From: Chamaelirium japonicum
Taxonomy: Eukaryota; Streptophyta; Magnoliopsida; Liliales; Melanthiaceae
Assembly (NCBI GenBank): GCA_947650365.1
Contig: OX393557.1
Span: 50,652,972-50,716,971 of the forward strand
Length of the DNA stretch: 64,000 nt
Reading direction: 5' to 3'
Part shown: positions 50,560-61,718 of the stretch, one piece after another
How the letters are laid out: each line of letters starts with the position of its first letter
Position numbering within the stretch: position 1 is the stretch's first letter
Made by a program: the position numbers and the translations under genes
The notes under the pieces: model-generated
What the model saw: only the letters and a program-made list of their open reading frames with translations
The model's database searches: none
What the model was told of the DNA's origin: nothing

Positions 50560-52890
50560 GATCCTTCTAACCTATAAGTGTAATCTGGAAGGCAGAATAA
50601 CTAAAAGGGACACGAAGGTATGGGAGTTAGTTAATTTTGACGTCTATGGTTCCAAGAGCATCCAGACGATAGGAGTCTCTTCGATTTAATCGAAGGAATA
50701 AGTCACTATCGGACGAGTTCCATAGGATCCTGAGGGAGCATGGGATTAGCTCCCAGTTAAATGCTCCAAGGATGACACGTCAGAATGAAGTCTCCGAGAG
50801 AAGGAATCGGACCCTGTTTAACATGGTCCGTAGTATGATGAATATTGTCAAATATACTACCCACCCTTTGGTGGGGTTGTACCTTAAAACAATAGCTTAT
50901 ATCTGAAACTCTCTCTCATCTAGATCAGTGCCTCAGACCTATAGAGAGCTATGGTCTAAGCGAAAGCTGACACTATAGAGTCTCGAGATATAGGGTTGTC
51001 CTACACTTGTGCAAAAGGACAAGAGGGATGAGATGGAGATGTAGTTCCAGGTATATCTGTTTGTAGGTTACCCTTAGGAGGCATAAGGTGGACTGTTCTA
51101 TGATCTTGAGGTTTGGAAGGTAATCGTTTCTACGAATACCATCTACCTAGACCAGGATTATATTATAGACCATAAGTTTACCGGTAAGGTAGTTCTGGGT
51201 GAACTACTGGGTACTGGTAGAGAGTGCGCATCTGAAAACGTAGTGGGAGTAGATGATACAAGAAACTAGTATACCAGACACTGTAGAAATAATTCACTTT
51301 TGTACCACCACCACTTCGTCGTTGTGGGACCATCAGAGGGTCCTAAAAGATACTATGGAGAAACTTCGATAGTTAATCCAGAGTTTCAGGAGGATGATCC
51401 CTAGAGCTACGAAGAAGTAGTGAGAGCTTCCTTTGTACCACCACCACCTCGTCGTTGTGGGACCATCAGAGCTCCTGAAAGATACTATGGAGAAACTTTG
51501 ATAGTTAATCCAGAGTTTCAGGAGGATGATCCCTAGAGCTACAAAGAAGTAGTGGGAGCTTCCGACAGCTCTGACTGACAAAAGACCATGGAGGAAAACT
51601 TGCATCAATGTCCCTTGGAACAGTCTTGACACTTATAGCACTATCACCCTTCAGGGTGTAGGAGGTGTATAAGAAGAGCACCCGGTTAAGACTTAAGTAG
51701 CTAGATTAGTTACCAAAGGAGAAGGGATTGACTATGTCAAAACCATCTCACTGGTAGCTATGCCTAAGTCTATAACGGATCCTCTTAATCCATCACAGCC
51801 CATTATAGTTGGGAGATCTGGTTGATGGATGTCAAGACAGTTATTCCCTAACGGGAATTTAGAAAGGACATATGGATGATATAGCCCCAAGCTTTGTGTC
51901 AGTTGGTTAGGAAGATTTGGAATGCAAGTTGCAACGGTCCATTTATGGACTGATGCAAGCATCCAGGTTGGAATATCTATTTTGATCAAGGGAATCCGCT
52001 AACACGGATTTGATCAGAATGAGGATAAACCAAGATGGTACAGGAAAGGTGAAATAGCTACAAGGGTATATTTAGTACTTTACGTTAACGATATTCTACT
52101 GATTGAAAATGACGTAGGAATATTGTTTACGGTAAAGGTTTGTAGTCATCACAATTCGATGTGAAAGACCCAAGTGAGGCGAGTTATGCTTTGGGAATCA
52201 AGGTAACTCGAGATAACCAGAGCAAGATTCTCTTGCTGTCACAGGCTACGCATGAAGATAAGATTCTAGCCAGATTCGGTTTACGAGGCTAGATATCTAT
52301 TGCGCAGCAAGAAGATGGGTCGGTTTCAGTCGAACCCGGGTCCAGATCTCTGGACCGATGTGAAGGGTATACTCAGAAATCCTCATTAAGTAAGGATTGT
52401 GAGTTAGCTTGCACTTCACAGGTCCTGATATCGATTGGACACACAGGATCTGACTTTGGTGTCAGATGTGCGTTCCAGAAAATTGATTTCAGGGATTGTT
52501 TTTATCTTGGGATTAGAAGCGGTAATTGGTAGAGTGTGAAGCAAGTGCATCACAGACTCTACCACAGATGCTTAGCACGTTGTTGCGTGCGAAGTAGTAT
52601 ATCAGGTGGTAAGGCTTAGGAAGTTCTTAGAGAACTTGGGACGCGTACCAGAGGCTCAGTTATCTGTTGTTACAACAGAAGAGCGGTAAGCAAGGTCCAA
52701 GGAGACTAGGCACCGCCGTGAGGGGAAACCCATCAAGTACAAACTCCACTTGATCTGACAGTTATATGAGGAAATGCAAGTAGCGGTACTGAGGTGGAAT
52801 CTACAGACAATGTTGTCAATTCCTTTAGGGAATTCCTGCAAAGGCTTTTGGGCAGCATGTAGAAGCTACAGAGCTCAACACCGTTATTCC
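50560..52890 (+). pseudogene. pol remnant of the Copia element (IN, RT, RNase H)
   Basis: Integrase end: FHRILREHGISSQLNAP and EVSERRNRTLFNMVRSMMN (about 50718-50840). IN-RT junction: CLFVGYP, LFYDLEVWKVIVSTNT. RT: EIWLMDVKT near 51815, FDQGNPL near 51980, YVNDILLIEND at 52081 (the active-site YVDD has become YVND), SQFDVKDPSEASYALGIKVT and LARFGLRG. RNase H: ITDSTTDA, VVACEV, RKFLENLGRVPEAQLSV, KYKLHLI. Many TAG/TAA codons and frame changes are present, plus a 133-bp tandem duplication. Arrangement IN-RT-RH identifies copia. It cannot yield active enzymes. Confidence 0.88.
51299..51564. repeat. 133-bp tandem duplication within Copia pol
   Basis: TTTGTACCACCACCAC begins at 51299 and again at 51432, and the two 133-bp copies differ by few bases. 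The segment encodes the RRCGTIRAPERYYGETLIV linker before RT. Because 133 is not a multiple of 3 the duplication shifts the frame. Confidence 0.92.
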
Positions 52891-52901
52891 TCGTTAGACC
52901 T

Positions 52902-52910
52902 AGTGGGAGA
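52902..52910 (+). promoter_or_regulatory. polypurine tract of the Copia element
   Basis: AGTGGGAGA, one base before the 3' LTR; the usual copia plus-strand primer. Confidence 0.8.
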
Positions 52911-52911
52911 T

Positions 52912-55240
52912 TGTTAGAATTGGTGAGGTCTATAGCTCGTAAAAACCTAGTGTTTAGCTTTGTATGGTTGATAGTATAGGATTGCATATTGGTACGTACC
53001 TTAGTACGTGTTCTGATTACAGAACAGAGAGCCATGGCTACATGGTAATCCACTTGAGTGGGAGACTCAAGGGACTGGTCCCATGTAACCTAAATACGTT
53101 CGCAGCTCTGATAAGGGTTGGTCGCCCTATCAGGATAAGCTGTTGGGATGACAGAGCGTGGGTGTCTCCACCACGGTCATTACCAGGCACAGTGTCTGTG
53201 GCCGAACGGAACCAATACGGTGCACAGATCGATGAGCAGACATCGGTGCACTAAATCGTGTTTCTGCTTAGGGTAAAACGGTCCTAAACCCTGAGGAACC
53301 ATGTCTGGTGGACTAACCAGTTGTGTGGTGCTTTGGCGCACCAATGTGTGAGGATCCGGATGCAGTGATCCAAAACCACGGTGTACTGGGTTACCTGGCT
53401 GGCGTTGCATCAGCGTGTCACTCCTGCAGGCTATCCACATCCCTAACGGGAGGTGCATTCCTTGGTCTGACCTACGTCGTATTAAACCCTGGCCAGGTGG
53501 TCATTAGTTGGACTGGTGACGGATCCGGTTGCTCGGAAGAGTAATCGGAGGTACGATGTATGTGGTCAACCTGGAAGAAACCGAGTCATATGAGCACTCG
53601 AGTCTGACGGTATTCTCCACTGCTCGAGTTGCATCATGGCACCAAGTGGAGGGACAGCGAGTTTACCATACTAAGCGGAGAGCAGGGGTATGAGAGAGAA
53701 CATAGTAAGTCCGGGGGAATTGGAGTACAGCCTGCGTCGCACTCTGGGTGGCTACGCAGGTTAACTCGGACTCAGAGGATCGATGGTACACTCGGGTAGT
53801 GTGTCGATCGAGTCTGAGTTGGAAGCCATGAACCCTGGTCCCTGAAGGTTCCACCTTATCGACATTATGTACGGTTCTTATACCATCTCCTCGAAACACA
53901 GAACGTAGTTAGAGGAAGCGAGAAGTCCAAGCATACGCTCCGTGAGTGCTTCGCACTAGTGCACGGTAGATGCGTAGCTACGTGTGTGCACTAAGGGGAA
54001 ACCCTAGGTTAGTGCAGAGACGCATGTAGCAATTCCTTGCCATAAGTGGACTTTGCCACATGGGTGCGATGCACCGGGACATGTTGCGAGTTGACTAGTT
54101 GACTTCACTAGGGGCACCCTACGGGAACCTCAGAGAATAGTGAAATCACTGGTGCACTTCACTTATGTGTGCCTTGCAAAGTCTCGTACACGAGGAACGG
54201 CCAACTAGTGGCATAAGGGCGTTTTGGTCATACCATGCGCCACTATGCACTAAGGGGCCGGCCCTAAGTGTTGAGAGACTGGTCAAGGCCGGCCCCATTA
54301 GTTTCGGGAGGTTGTTGCCTCCGATGAAGGGGCCGGTTATGAGGCGCAGAAAACGGGCTGGTTTTGACCGTTTTCGAAAACAAGGAAATGATAGAGATAA
54401 AGAAGAGATATATAGGGATAAGGTTTGAATCTATCATCCTTATCCATACTGTCCTTATCCATATGAATAGGCCGGCCCTATATATGAGAAGGAGAGAGAG
54501 GGTGCACAAAATTAATAGATCCATGCAAGCCCTAGGGCCGGCCATGGCATGGGGAAACCCTAGCCGCCCCCTCTCCTCTCTTCGCATCTCCTCTCTCGTC
54601 TCTCTCTCCCTCGCTTGCGCCATTGGATGGCGACTCGTCTTCCTCACGTGGTGTTTTGTAGAAGGAGAAGGCTCGTCGTATGGAGGCACTCAGAGATCCA
54701 TCGACGAGGTGCCGTGCATCGTGTGAGATTGGGTGAACTAGAAGGCGTCTCCCGCAACCTTTTGCTGTCCAGAATCTGCACAGAAAATCAACGTTGTTTC
54801 TGCGATTCCGGGATCTACAGAAGTCTAAACGATGTGAAACTTGTTGGAAAAGTTGCGTCTCGAAGTTGGCTACTTGCAGTCCAAATTTCAGCCCAATCGG
54901 AGTTCGGAACAGAAAGTTATGGCCGTCGTACCGAAGCTATGTCGAGCAGATCCGTAGCCCGTCTCCATCGACAAAGAAGAAATTTGTCGCGGTGAAAGAT
55001 TCCGCACGCAGGTATGACCTCTAACAAGTAGATCTAACATAATTATAACATGCATTCATGCTAGTTTGTTCTTTCGCGTTAGATCATCGTTAGGGGTTCG
55101 CGTAGTTGCCATGCTAGATTCATACACGCATATGTAGATCGTTTTGATGAAAATTTTGATATGTAACGCACACCGCTCACGGTCCTCGGACCTTCACTTT
55201 GCTTCCGCTGCGGGCCTCTACCATGGATTTATTTCCAACA
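52912..55240 (+). repeat. 3' LTR of the Copia element, 2329 bp
   Basis: Same length as the 5' LTR. Differences seen by eye: seven transitions and one transversion, at offsets equivalent to 45640, 45679, 45723, 45740, 45875, 47114, 47192 and 47329 (positions approximate to a base). Confidence 0.97.
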
Positions 55241-55508
55241 GTGGCTTTGCAAAAAAGAATAGTATCGTCAGCGAACTGGAGATGTGAGATACCCCACGGA
55301 ATCACATCTGCAAATAATTCTTCCAAACTACCTCCCATTTTAGCATTGTGTATCATTCGGCTGAGCACATCCCCAACGAGAATGAACAACAAAGGAGAGA
55401 GGGGATCTTCTTGCCTAAGACCCCTATACATGGTAAATGGTTTACCTAGGATTCCATTCAGGAGAACAGATGTCTTAGATGATCTCAGGCAAGAAGCCAC
55501 TCATATAA
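55241..55508 (-). pseudogene. LINE ORF2 piece 2: reverse-transcriptase core
   Basis: Contains SVLLNGILGKPF, then GLRQEDPLSPLLFIL and the catalytic FADDTILFCKAT. The FADD box is the reverse-transcriptase active site. Compared with plant LINEs, about 20 residues between KAYNCIH in piece 1 and this piece are missing, so the CACTA insertion was accompanied by loss of a little LINE sequence. The glutamate in RQEDP replaces the usual glycine, a likely decay change. At its lower end the GTGGC duplication (55241-55245) marks the Copia insertion; skipping the Copia element continues the frame into piece 3. Confidence 0.9.
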
Positions 55509-55529
55509 CTCTACAAAGAAGACATATTT

Positions 55530-55870
55530 TGCCGACTGAATTTTTTATTTCCGTCGATAATAATATACTTATTACTGACGGTAACAATAAGGTCCGTCGG
55601 CATAATAACTATGAATTTTTATTTTTTTTTATTTTAATTACCGACAGTAAAAAAAAGTCCGTCGGCATAATAGTTTTACCGACGGATAATATTAAATCCG
55701 TTGGTAACAATTTAAATATTACCGACGGCTTTAAATTTACCTGTCGGTATTATAAAAAATTATATATAATAATATTTGATATAAGTTTTACCGACGGATA
55801 TATAATGTTCGTCGGTATTAAATAGATATTTATCGACGGAAATTTAATATCCGTCGGTAAAAACCCTTCA
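55530..55870. repeat. left subterminal CCGACGG repeats
   Basis: Alternating CCGACGGA/TTCCGTCGG motifs separated by AT-rich spacers; mirror-image partners of those at 61310-61710. Confidence 0.8.
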
Positions 55871-56456
55871 TTTTTAACCAGCGAATCGATCCTCTTTTCT
55901 CTATTATCTCGATCCCCTCGATCGACTGTCCTCATCCCCTCCCCTCTACTCCATTTGCCTCCCGATCCCCTGCAATGCCCTCCCCTACCCTCCGATCAGT
56001 GAACCTCCGACCACCCCTCCCCTCCCCTCCGGCCGGCCACCCCTCCCCTCCCGGGCACCTCCGGCCTCCCCTCCCTTCCAGCCTCCCCCCTCCCGCGCAC
56101 CTCCAACACTTCCTCCTCCTCCTCCTCCTCCTCCCTCTTTAATTTGTTCCCATTCAAACCCTAAAGTTTGAAATGTTAGCATAATGCCCCTTTTGCCAAC
56201 TATTATGTTCCAAATCGTACCATAAAGTTTAAAATTCTAGCACAATACCCATTTTGTCAACTACTTAATTTTTGATTTGATCAATATATCTAGGGCTGGT
56301 TTTCGGATGGATCGGATTGGAATAGAGGTGTTTCGAAAGTTGCCAAAAATTTTTGAAATCCCAAATGTTATTCTGATTCTGATTCTGAAATTTCGGAATT
56401 TCAAAATCCAATTCCGATTTGGAATTATGGGAATTTTTCGAAATGTTACATTTTTA
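55871..56456. other. CACTA interior: C-rich and AT-rich stretch
   Basis: CT/CCT-rich low-complexity sequence to about 56140 (CTCCTCC runs), then two degenerate copies of an AAAGTTT-AAAT-TAGCA-AAT-CC--TTTTG segment (56164-56198, 56222-56258). No gene is seen. Confidence 0.6.
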
Positions 56457-57490
56457 AAAATTAGGTTTAGGGTTTAGGTTAGGTTTAGGTTTAGGTATAG
56501 CTGCAAACGAACCAAGCTGTTTGTGAGCGGCTCACAGCTCGCGGCTTGGCTCGATAAAAGCCCGTTTGAGTTCGTTCATTTACTAGTCAAGCCAAGCACA
56601 AGCCTAGAGTTTAGGCTCGTTTAATAAACAAGCCAAGCTCAAGCAGACCAAAGCTCAGCTCGTTTGGGCTCGCAAACATGCTTAAATGTTTAGGGCTCGT
56701 GAGCAAAGCTCGTGAACAAGCTCGATAGGCTCATAAAGGGCTTGTGAATAGGCTCATAAATGGCTTGAATAAGCCAAACATATAGCCTAGTATGAAGTTT
56801 AGGCTCGTGAACAAGCTCGATAAGGGACTGTTCAATCACTAATTGAGCAAAGCCAAGCCTAAAGTTTAAGCTCGTGAACAGGCTCCTGAACAAGCTTAAG
56901 CCGACCAAAGCTCGGCTTGATTATTAAACAAGCCCCAAACCTGAAATATAGGCTCGTTTAATAAATGAAAAAGCTCAAACAGGCCAAAGCTCGGGTCGGC
57001 TCGTTTGCAGCCCTAGGTTTAGGGTTTAGGTTAGGTTTAGGGTTTATGTCAAACTTCCCCATATGACAAATTAGGTTTATGCTAGTTTTGTAAGTTATTC
57101 GTACGAAATTAATTAATCTGACGGCAAAACTTAATTATTAGGTTTAGGGTTTAGGATTAGGGTTAGGTTTAGTGTTTAGGTTTAGGTTAGGGTTTAGATT
57201 TAGAGTTAAGAATTAGGGTTAGGGTTATGTTTAGTGTTTAGGTTTAGGTTATAAAATTAGGGTTAGACTTAGGTTTAGCGTTTATGTTAGTTTTTAGATT
57301 ACGTTTAGGGTAAGGATTAGGTTTAGGGTTTATATTAGGATTAGGGTTAGGTTTAGATTAGGATTAGGGTTTAGATTAGGGTTAGGTTTATGTTAGGATT
57401 AGGGTTTAGATTAGGGTTAGGATTAGGTTTAGATTAGGGTTAAGGTTTAGGTTAGGATTAGGGTTAGGTTTCGGGTTTAGGTTATGGGTA
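56457..57490. repeat. degenerate telomere-like repeats inside the CACTA element
   Basis: Runs of TTTAGGG-like units (TTTAGGGTTTAGGTTAGG and variants) at 56457-56497, 57013-57045 and 57135-57490, all in the same orientation. Many units are TTAGG or TTTAGG, so it is degenerate rather than a clean telomere tract. A small element (56498-57012) interrupts it. Confidence 0.8.
56498..57012. mobile_element. small terminal-inverted-repeat element (MITE-like)
   Basis: Left end GCTGCAAACGAACCAAGC and right end CGGCTCGTTTGCAGC are inverted repeats with the shared core GCTGCAAACGA-CC. Inside are many GCTCGTGAACAAGCTCG and AGCCAAGC motifs. The flanks on both sides are telomere-like repeat, so the element inserted into that array. 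Length about 515 bp with no coding capacity. The family (hAT or other) is unknown because the duplication is hidden in the repeat flank. Confidence 0.6.
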
Positions 57491-57985
57491 GGTGAATATT
57501 CGAAGATTTAGGTTTAAATTTACCTCGAAATCATAATTCTCTACGTGTTATAGTTTATTAAAATTTTGATCTCAAAACATATACGTTGGTATCTACTTAC
57601 AAGGGATTATACATTTACATCATTATTATTCTTTCTCATACATACAGCCGCATATGGACAGAGTGAGTGTGGTGGGCACCAGTGGTGACGTGGCTTGGCG
57701 GCTTAGGTTAAGCACCCGTAATGTGAATCTCTTAATTAGAAGAGCATAGATTGAGATGGAACTGAATTGTATGTGTTTTCAAAAGAAAAAATTTTAAAAT
57801 AGCATTTATATTTTACAAATGCATAGATTTGATGATATCGATCGTGCATTTCAGAAAGAGAGATTCAAAGTTTCTTAGAGCGTCAGATTGAAGAGCGAAA
57901 CATGATACGAGATGTGGCAGTTTGGAAAGAGCGTCAGGCTGTACAACGTTATCAGTTACGGTTACAGCAGAGGCAGCGACGATAG
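57491..57985. other. CACTA interior, unassigned
   Basis: No repeat or domain is clear to about 57850. From 57860 a plus-strand frame reads FLERQIEERNMIRDVAVWKE (hydrophilic) and runs into the 21-bp repeats. Confidence 0.4.
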
Positions 57986-58148
57986 GAGGAGTGGCGATGG
58001 CAACAGGAGGAGTGGCGACGGCGACAAGAGGCTTGACGACAACGACAGGAGTGGTACCGACGACAGGAGAAGTAGCGACGATGACATGAGGAGTGGCGCT
58101 GATGACAGGAGGAGTGGCGACGACGACATGAGTGGTGGCGATGACATG
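57986..58148 (+). repeat. 21-bp repeat encoding degenerate heptads
   Basis: About eight units of GAGGAGTGGCGACGGCGACAR type. In the plus frame that continues ERQAVQRYQLRLQQRQRR the units read EEWRRRQ-like heptads, interrupted by TGA/TAG where TGG is expected. The overlapping 179-residue Asp/Arg/Gly frame on the same strand starts in the same region but lacks such structure. Possibly a decayed coiled-coil part of a transposon protein. Confidence 0.6.
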
Positions 58149-58361
58149 TTGTATGTGTTGAGGCTACAGAGAGCACATTTTGGCGATGAGGATCGCACCC
58201 CCCAAAAACCCCTGCAAATCATATCTCTCTTTTGGCTGGTGTTTGATGTTGTTTCATATCAGGTATTTTTTTCAGACCTTATTAGATCAATGCATCTCTC
58301 TCTCTCTTTCTCTTATCTGCTTAGTGTGATGTCATCATTCTTATTTTATATACTAATGCAT

Positions 58362-60920
58362 TCGGAGGGTAAATTCTTAAAATATCTAATTAAAACTTGC
58401 TCGCAAGTCCGAAATATGAGAAAACATCCAAGTACGAATTATCGGATGTGATCCGATGACGATCCCATCGAATCCAAACCAAGTTCAAAATCTGAAACAC
58501 GCTAATTTATGATTTTCCAAAGCTTAGACTCTAAATTAGTTAATCGGAGGGTCAATTCTTAAAATATCCAATGACGATCCGATCGAATCCAAACCAATTT
58601 TAAAATCCGAAACACTCTAACTTGCTCGCAAATCCGAAATACGAAAAAGCATCCAAGTACGAATTATCGGATGTGATCCGATGACGAGCCGATCGAATCC
58701 AAATCAATTTCAAATCAGAAACATGCTGACTTATGATTTTTCAATGCTTAGACTCTAAATTGGTCAATCGGACGGTAAATTGTTAAAATATCTAATTAGA
58801 ACTTGCTCGCAAGTTTGAAATACAAAACAAATTTAAGTACGAATTATTGAATACCGATCCGATGACAATCCGATCGAATCCAAACCAATTTCAAATCCGA
58901 AACACGCTAACTTATGATTTTTCAACGCTTAGACTCTAAATTGGTCAATCAGAGGGTAAATTCTTAAAATATCTAATTAGAATTTGGTCGCAAGTCCGAA
59001 ATATAAAAAAAATTCAAGTACGAATTATCAAATGTCGATCCGATGATGATCTGATCGAATCCAAACCAATTTTAAATCTGAAACATGCTAACTTATGATT
59101 TTTCAACGCTTAGATTCTAAATTGGTCAATCGGAGGGTAAATTATTAAAATATCTAATTAGACCTTGCTCGTAAGTCCAAAATATAAAAAAAAATCCAAG
59201 TACGAATTATTGAATGCTGATCCGATGACGATCCGATCGAATCCAAACCAATTTTAAATCCGAAACACACTAACTTATGATTTTTCAACGCTTAGACTCT
59301 AAATTGGTCAATCGGAGCATAAATTGTTAAAATATCTAATTAAAACTTGCTCGCAAGTCTGAAATATAAAAAAAAATCCAAAAGCAATTATCGGATGCTG
59401 ATCCGATGACGATCCGATCGAATCCAAACCAATTTCAAATCCAAAATATGTTAACTTATGATTTTTCAATGCTTAAACTCTAAATTGGTCAATTGGAGGG
59501 TAAATTATTAAAATATCTAATTAGAACTTACTCGCAAATCTAAAATACAAAAAAACATCTAAGTACGAATTATCGAATGTGATCCGATAACGATCCGATC
59601 GAATCCAAACCAATTTTAAATTCGAAATACGCTAATTTATAATTTTTCAACGCTTAGACTCTAAATTAGTCAATCGGAGGGTAAATTGTTAAAATATCTA
59701 ATTAGAACTTACTCGCAAGTCCGAAATACAAAAAAAAAATCTAAGTACGAATTATCGGATGTCGATTCGATTACGATCTGATTGAATCCAAACCAATTTC
59801 AAATCTGAAACACGCTAACTTATGATTTTTTAACTCTCAGACTCTAAATAGGTCAATCGGAGGGTATATTGTTAAAATATCTAATTAGAACTTGCTCGCA
59901 AGTTTGAAATATGAAAAAACATCCAAGTACGAATTATCAGATACGATCCGATGATGATCCGATCAAATCCAAACCAATTTCAAAATCCAAAACATGCTAA
60001 TTTATGATTTTTCAACGCTTAGACTCTAAATTGGTCAATCAGAGGATAAATTCATAAAATATCTAATTAGAACTTGCTCGGAAGTCTGAAATATAAAAAA
60101 AATATACGTACAAATTATCGGATGTCGATCCGATGACCATCTGATCGAATCCAAACCAATTTCAAATCCGAAACACGCTAACTTATGATTTTTCAACGCT
60201 TAGACTCTAAATTGGACAATCGGAGGGTAAATTGTTAAAATATCTAATTAAAACTTGCTCACAAATCTAAAATACAAAAAAAATCCAAGAATTATTGGAT
60301 GTCGATCTGATAACGATCCGATCGAATCCAAACCAATTTCAAATCTGAAACACGATAACTTATGATTTTTCAATGCTTAGACTCTAAATTGGTCAATCGG
60401 AGGGTAAATTGTTAAAATATCTAATTAGAACTTACTCGTAAATCCAAAATATAAAAAAATATCCAAGTACGAATTATCGGATGTGATCTGATGATCTGAT
60501 CGAATCCAAACCAATTTCAAATCCAAAATATCCTAACTTATGATTTTTCAAGGCTTAGACTCTAAATTGGTCAATCGGAGGGTAAATTGTTAAAATATCT
60601 AATTAGAACTTGCTCACAAGTCCGAAATATAAAAAAAAATCCAAGTATAAATTATCGGATGCCGATCCAATGACGATCCGATCGAATCCAAACCAATTTT
60701 AAATCCGAAACATTCTAACTTATGATTTTTCAACGCTTAAACTCTAAATTGGTCAATCAGAGGGTAAATTCATAAAATATCTAATTAGAACTTGCTCGTA
60801 AATCCGAAATATGAAAAAAATCCAAATATGAATTATCAGATATCAATACGATCGAATTCAAAACCAATTTCAAATCCGAAACACGCTAACTTATGATTTT
60901 TTAACGCTTAGACTCTAAAT
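58362..60920. repeat. 181-bp satellite array, about 14 copies, inside the CACTA element
   Basis: GACTCTAAATTGGTCAATC recurs at 58751, 58932, 59113, 59295, 59476 and onward, spaced 181-182 bp. Each unit contains ACTTGCTCGCAAGTCCGAAA, CGATCCGATCGAATCCAAAC and GCTAACTTATGATTTTTCAA. The first copies are shortened and irregular; later ones are regular with scattered substitutions. Unrelated in sequence to the 152-bp satellite. Confidence 0.95.
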
Positions 60921-61309
60921 TATAGATATAAACTATTTTTTTAACAAATACATGTTAATTGCAGAATGTGCAGCGTTAGGGGGTGAGAGCACCAGCATTG
61001 GTGCCGAGCGGCGTGGGGTGGTTGAGTTAGGGCACGCAACTTCCCTTAGTTTTGGATTGTGTAAAAATAATTTTGTAATAAATATATGGTAATTTTTTGG
61101 TCTTGTCTATAATTATCTGGTATTGTGGTATTATTTGGTAATTTGTGATAATATTTGATAAATTACGATAATATTTGATAAATTATGATAATATTTGATT
61201 TAGTCAATTATGGTAATATTTGAATATATTGTGGTATTGTTGTAAATCACAGGAATTAAATAACCTTATTTTAGTAATTTTTAAAAAACTTTCATGTATT
61301 TTTACCGAA
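60921..61309. other. CACTA interior near the right end
   Basis: AT-rich. At 61130-61240 a short unit GATAATATTTGATAAATTA repeats about four times. No coding motif. Confidence 0.6.
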
Positions 61310-61710
61310 GGGTACTATAAATTTCGTCGGTAATAATCCATTATATTTTTTAAAATTATTTATATATTGCCGACGGAAATTATTTGTCCGTCGGTAATAT
61401 ACAAGTTTTACCGACGATATGATCTGTATCCGTCGGTAATAACCTTATATATTGCCGACGGAAGGTAATGGTCCGTCGGTAATACTCTATTATATTTTTT
61501 ATTAAATATTTATATATTACCTACGAACACAAAATATCCGTCAGTATTAATGTTTAATACCGACGGATATTTTGTATTCGTCGTTGATTTTTCCGGACGC
61601 CTTTTTTCTCGACAGACTAGCGATGGAAATTGGTTCCGTCGCAATAAATCATTACCGACGAAAAATTAATTTTACCGACGGATATATTCCATCGGTAAAA
61701 AACGTTTTTT
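61310..61710. repeat. right subterminal CCGACGG repeats
   Basis: At least ten CCGACGG or CCGTCGG motifs, often as pairs around AT-rich spacers (for example GCCGACGGAAATTATTTGTC then CGTCGG). Confidence 0.8.
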
Positions 61711-61718
61711 TTGTAGTC

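Larger units (their letters stand above)
45195..55240 (+). mobile_element. Ty1/copia retrotransposon (Angela/Tork-like), 10.0 kb, young but defective
   Basis: Two 2329-bp direct LTRs (TGTTAGAAT...TTTCCAACA), a tRNA-iMet-type primer-binding site TGGTATCAGAGC after the 5' LTR, a polypurine tract AGTGGGAGA before the 3' LTR, and the 5-bp duplication GTGGC (45190-45194, 55241-55245). By eye the LTRs differ at 8 positions with no indels. Degenerate gag, integrase, RT and RNase H in copia order (IN before RT) lie between. Sequence similarity of the IN-RT junction (FVGYP, YDLEVWKVIVSTNT) suggests the Angela/Tork group. It is inserted in the LINE RT domain; removing it restores the LINE frame. Confidence 0.95.
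55509..61718. mobile_element. CACTA-like (En/Spm) DNA transposon, non-autonomous, 6.2 kb
   Basis: Termini are CTCTACAAAGAAGACATATT at the left and, read inward from the right, GACTACAAAAAAAACG, both close to the CACTACAA terminus of CACTA elements. Both ends carry arrays of inverted CCGACGGA/TCCGTCGGTA motifs (55530-55870 and 61310-61710), typical subterminal transposase-binding repeats. No recognisable transposase is inside. The interior is repeats: telomere-like DNA, a small terminal-inverted-repeat element, a 21-bp repeat and a 181-bp satellite. Flanking trinucleotides (TAA and TAG) match at only two of three bases, and LINE codons are missing at the junction. Confidence 0.7.

Noticed and set aside
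56457..57490. True interstitial telomere from a chromosome fusion
   Set aside because: The tract is degenerate, in one orientation, and lies inside matched transposon ends.
57912..58451. 179-residue Asp/Gly/Arg-rich frame
   Set aside because: Created by the 21-bp repeat; another frame of the same DNA gives a more protein-like heptad pattern.
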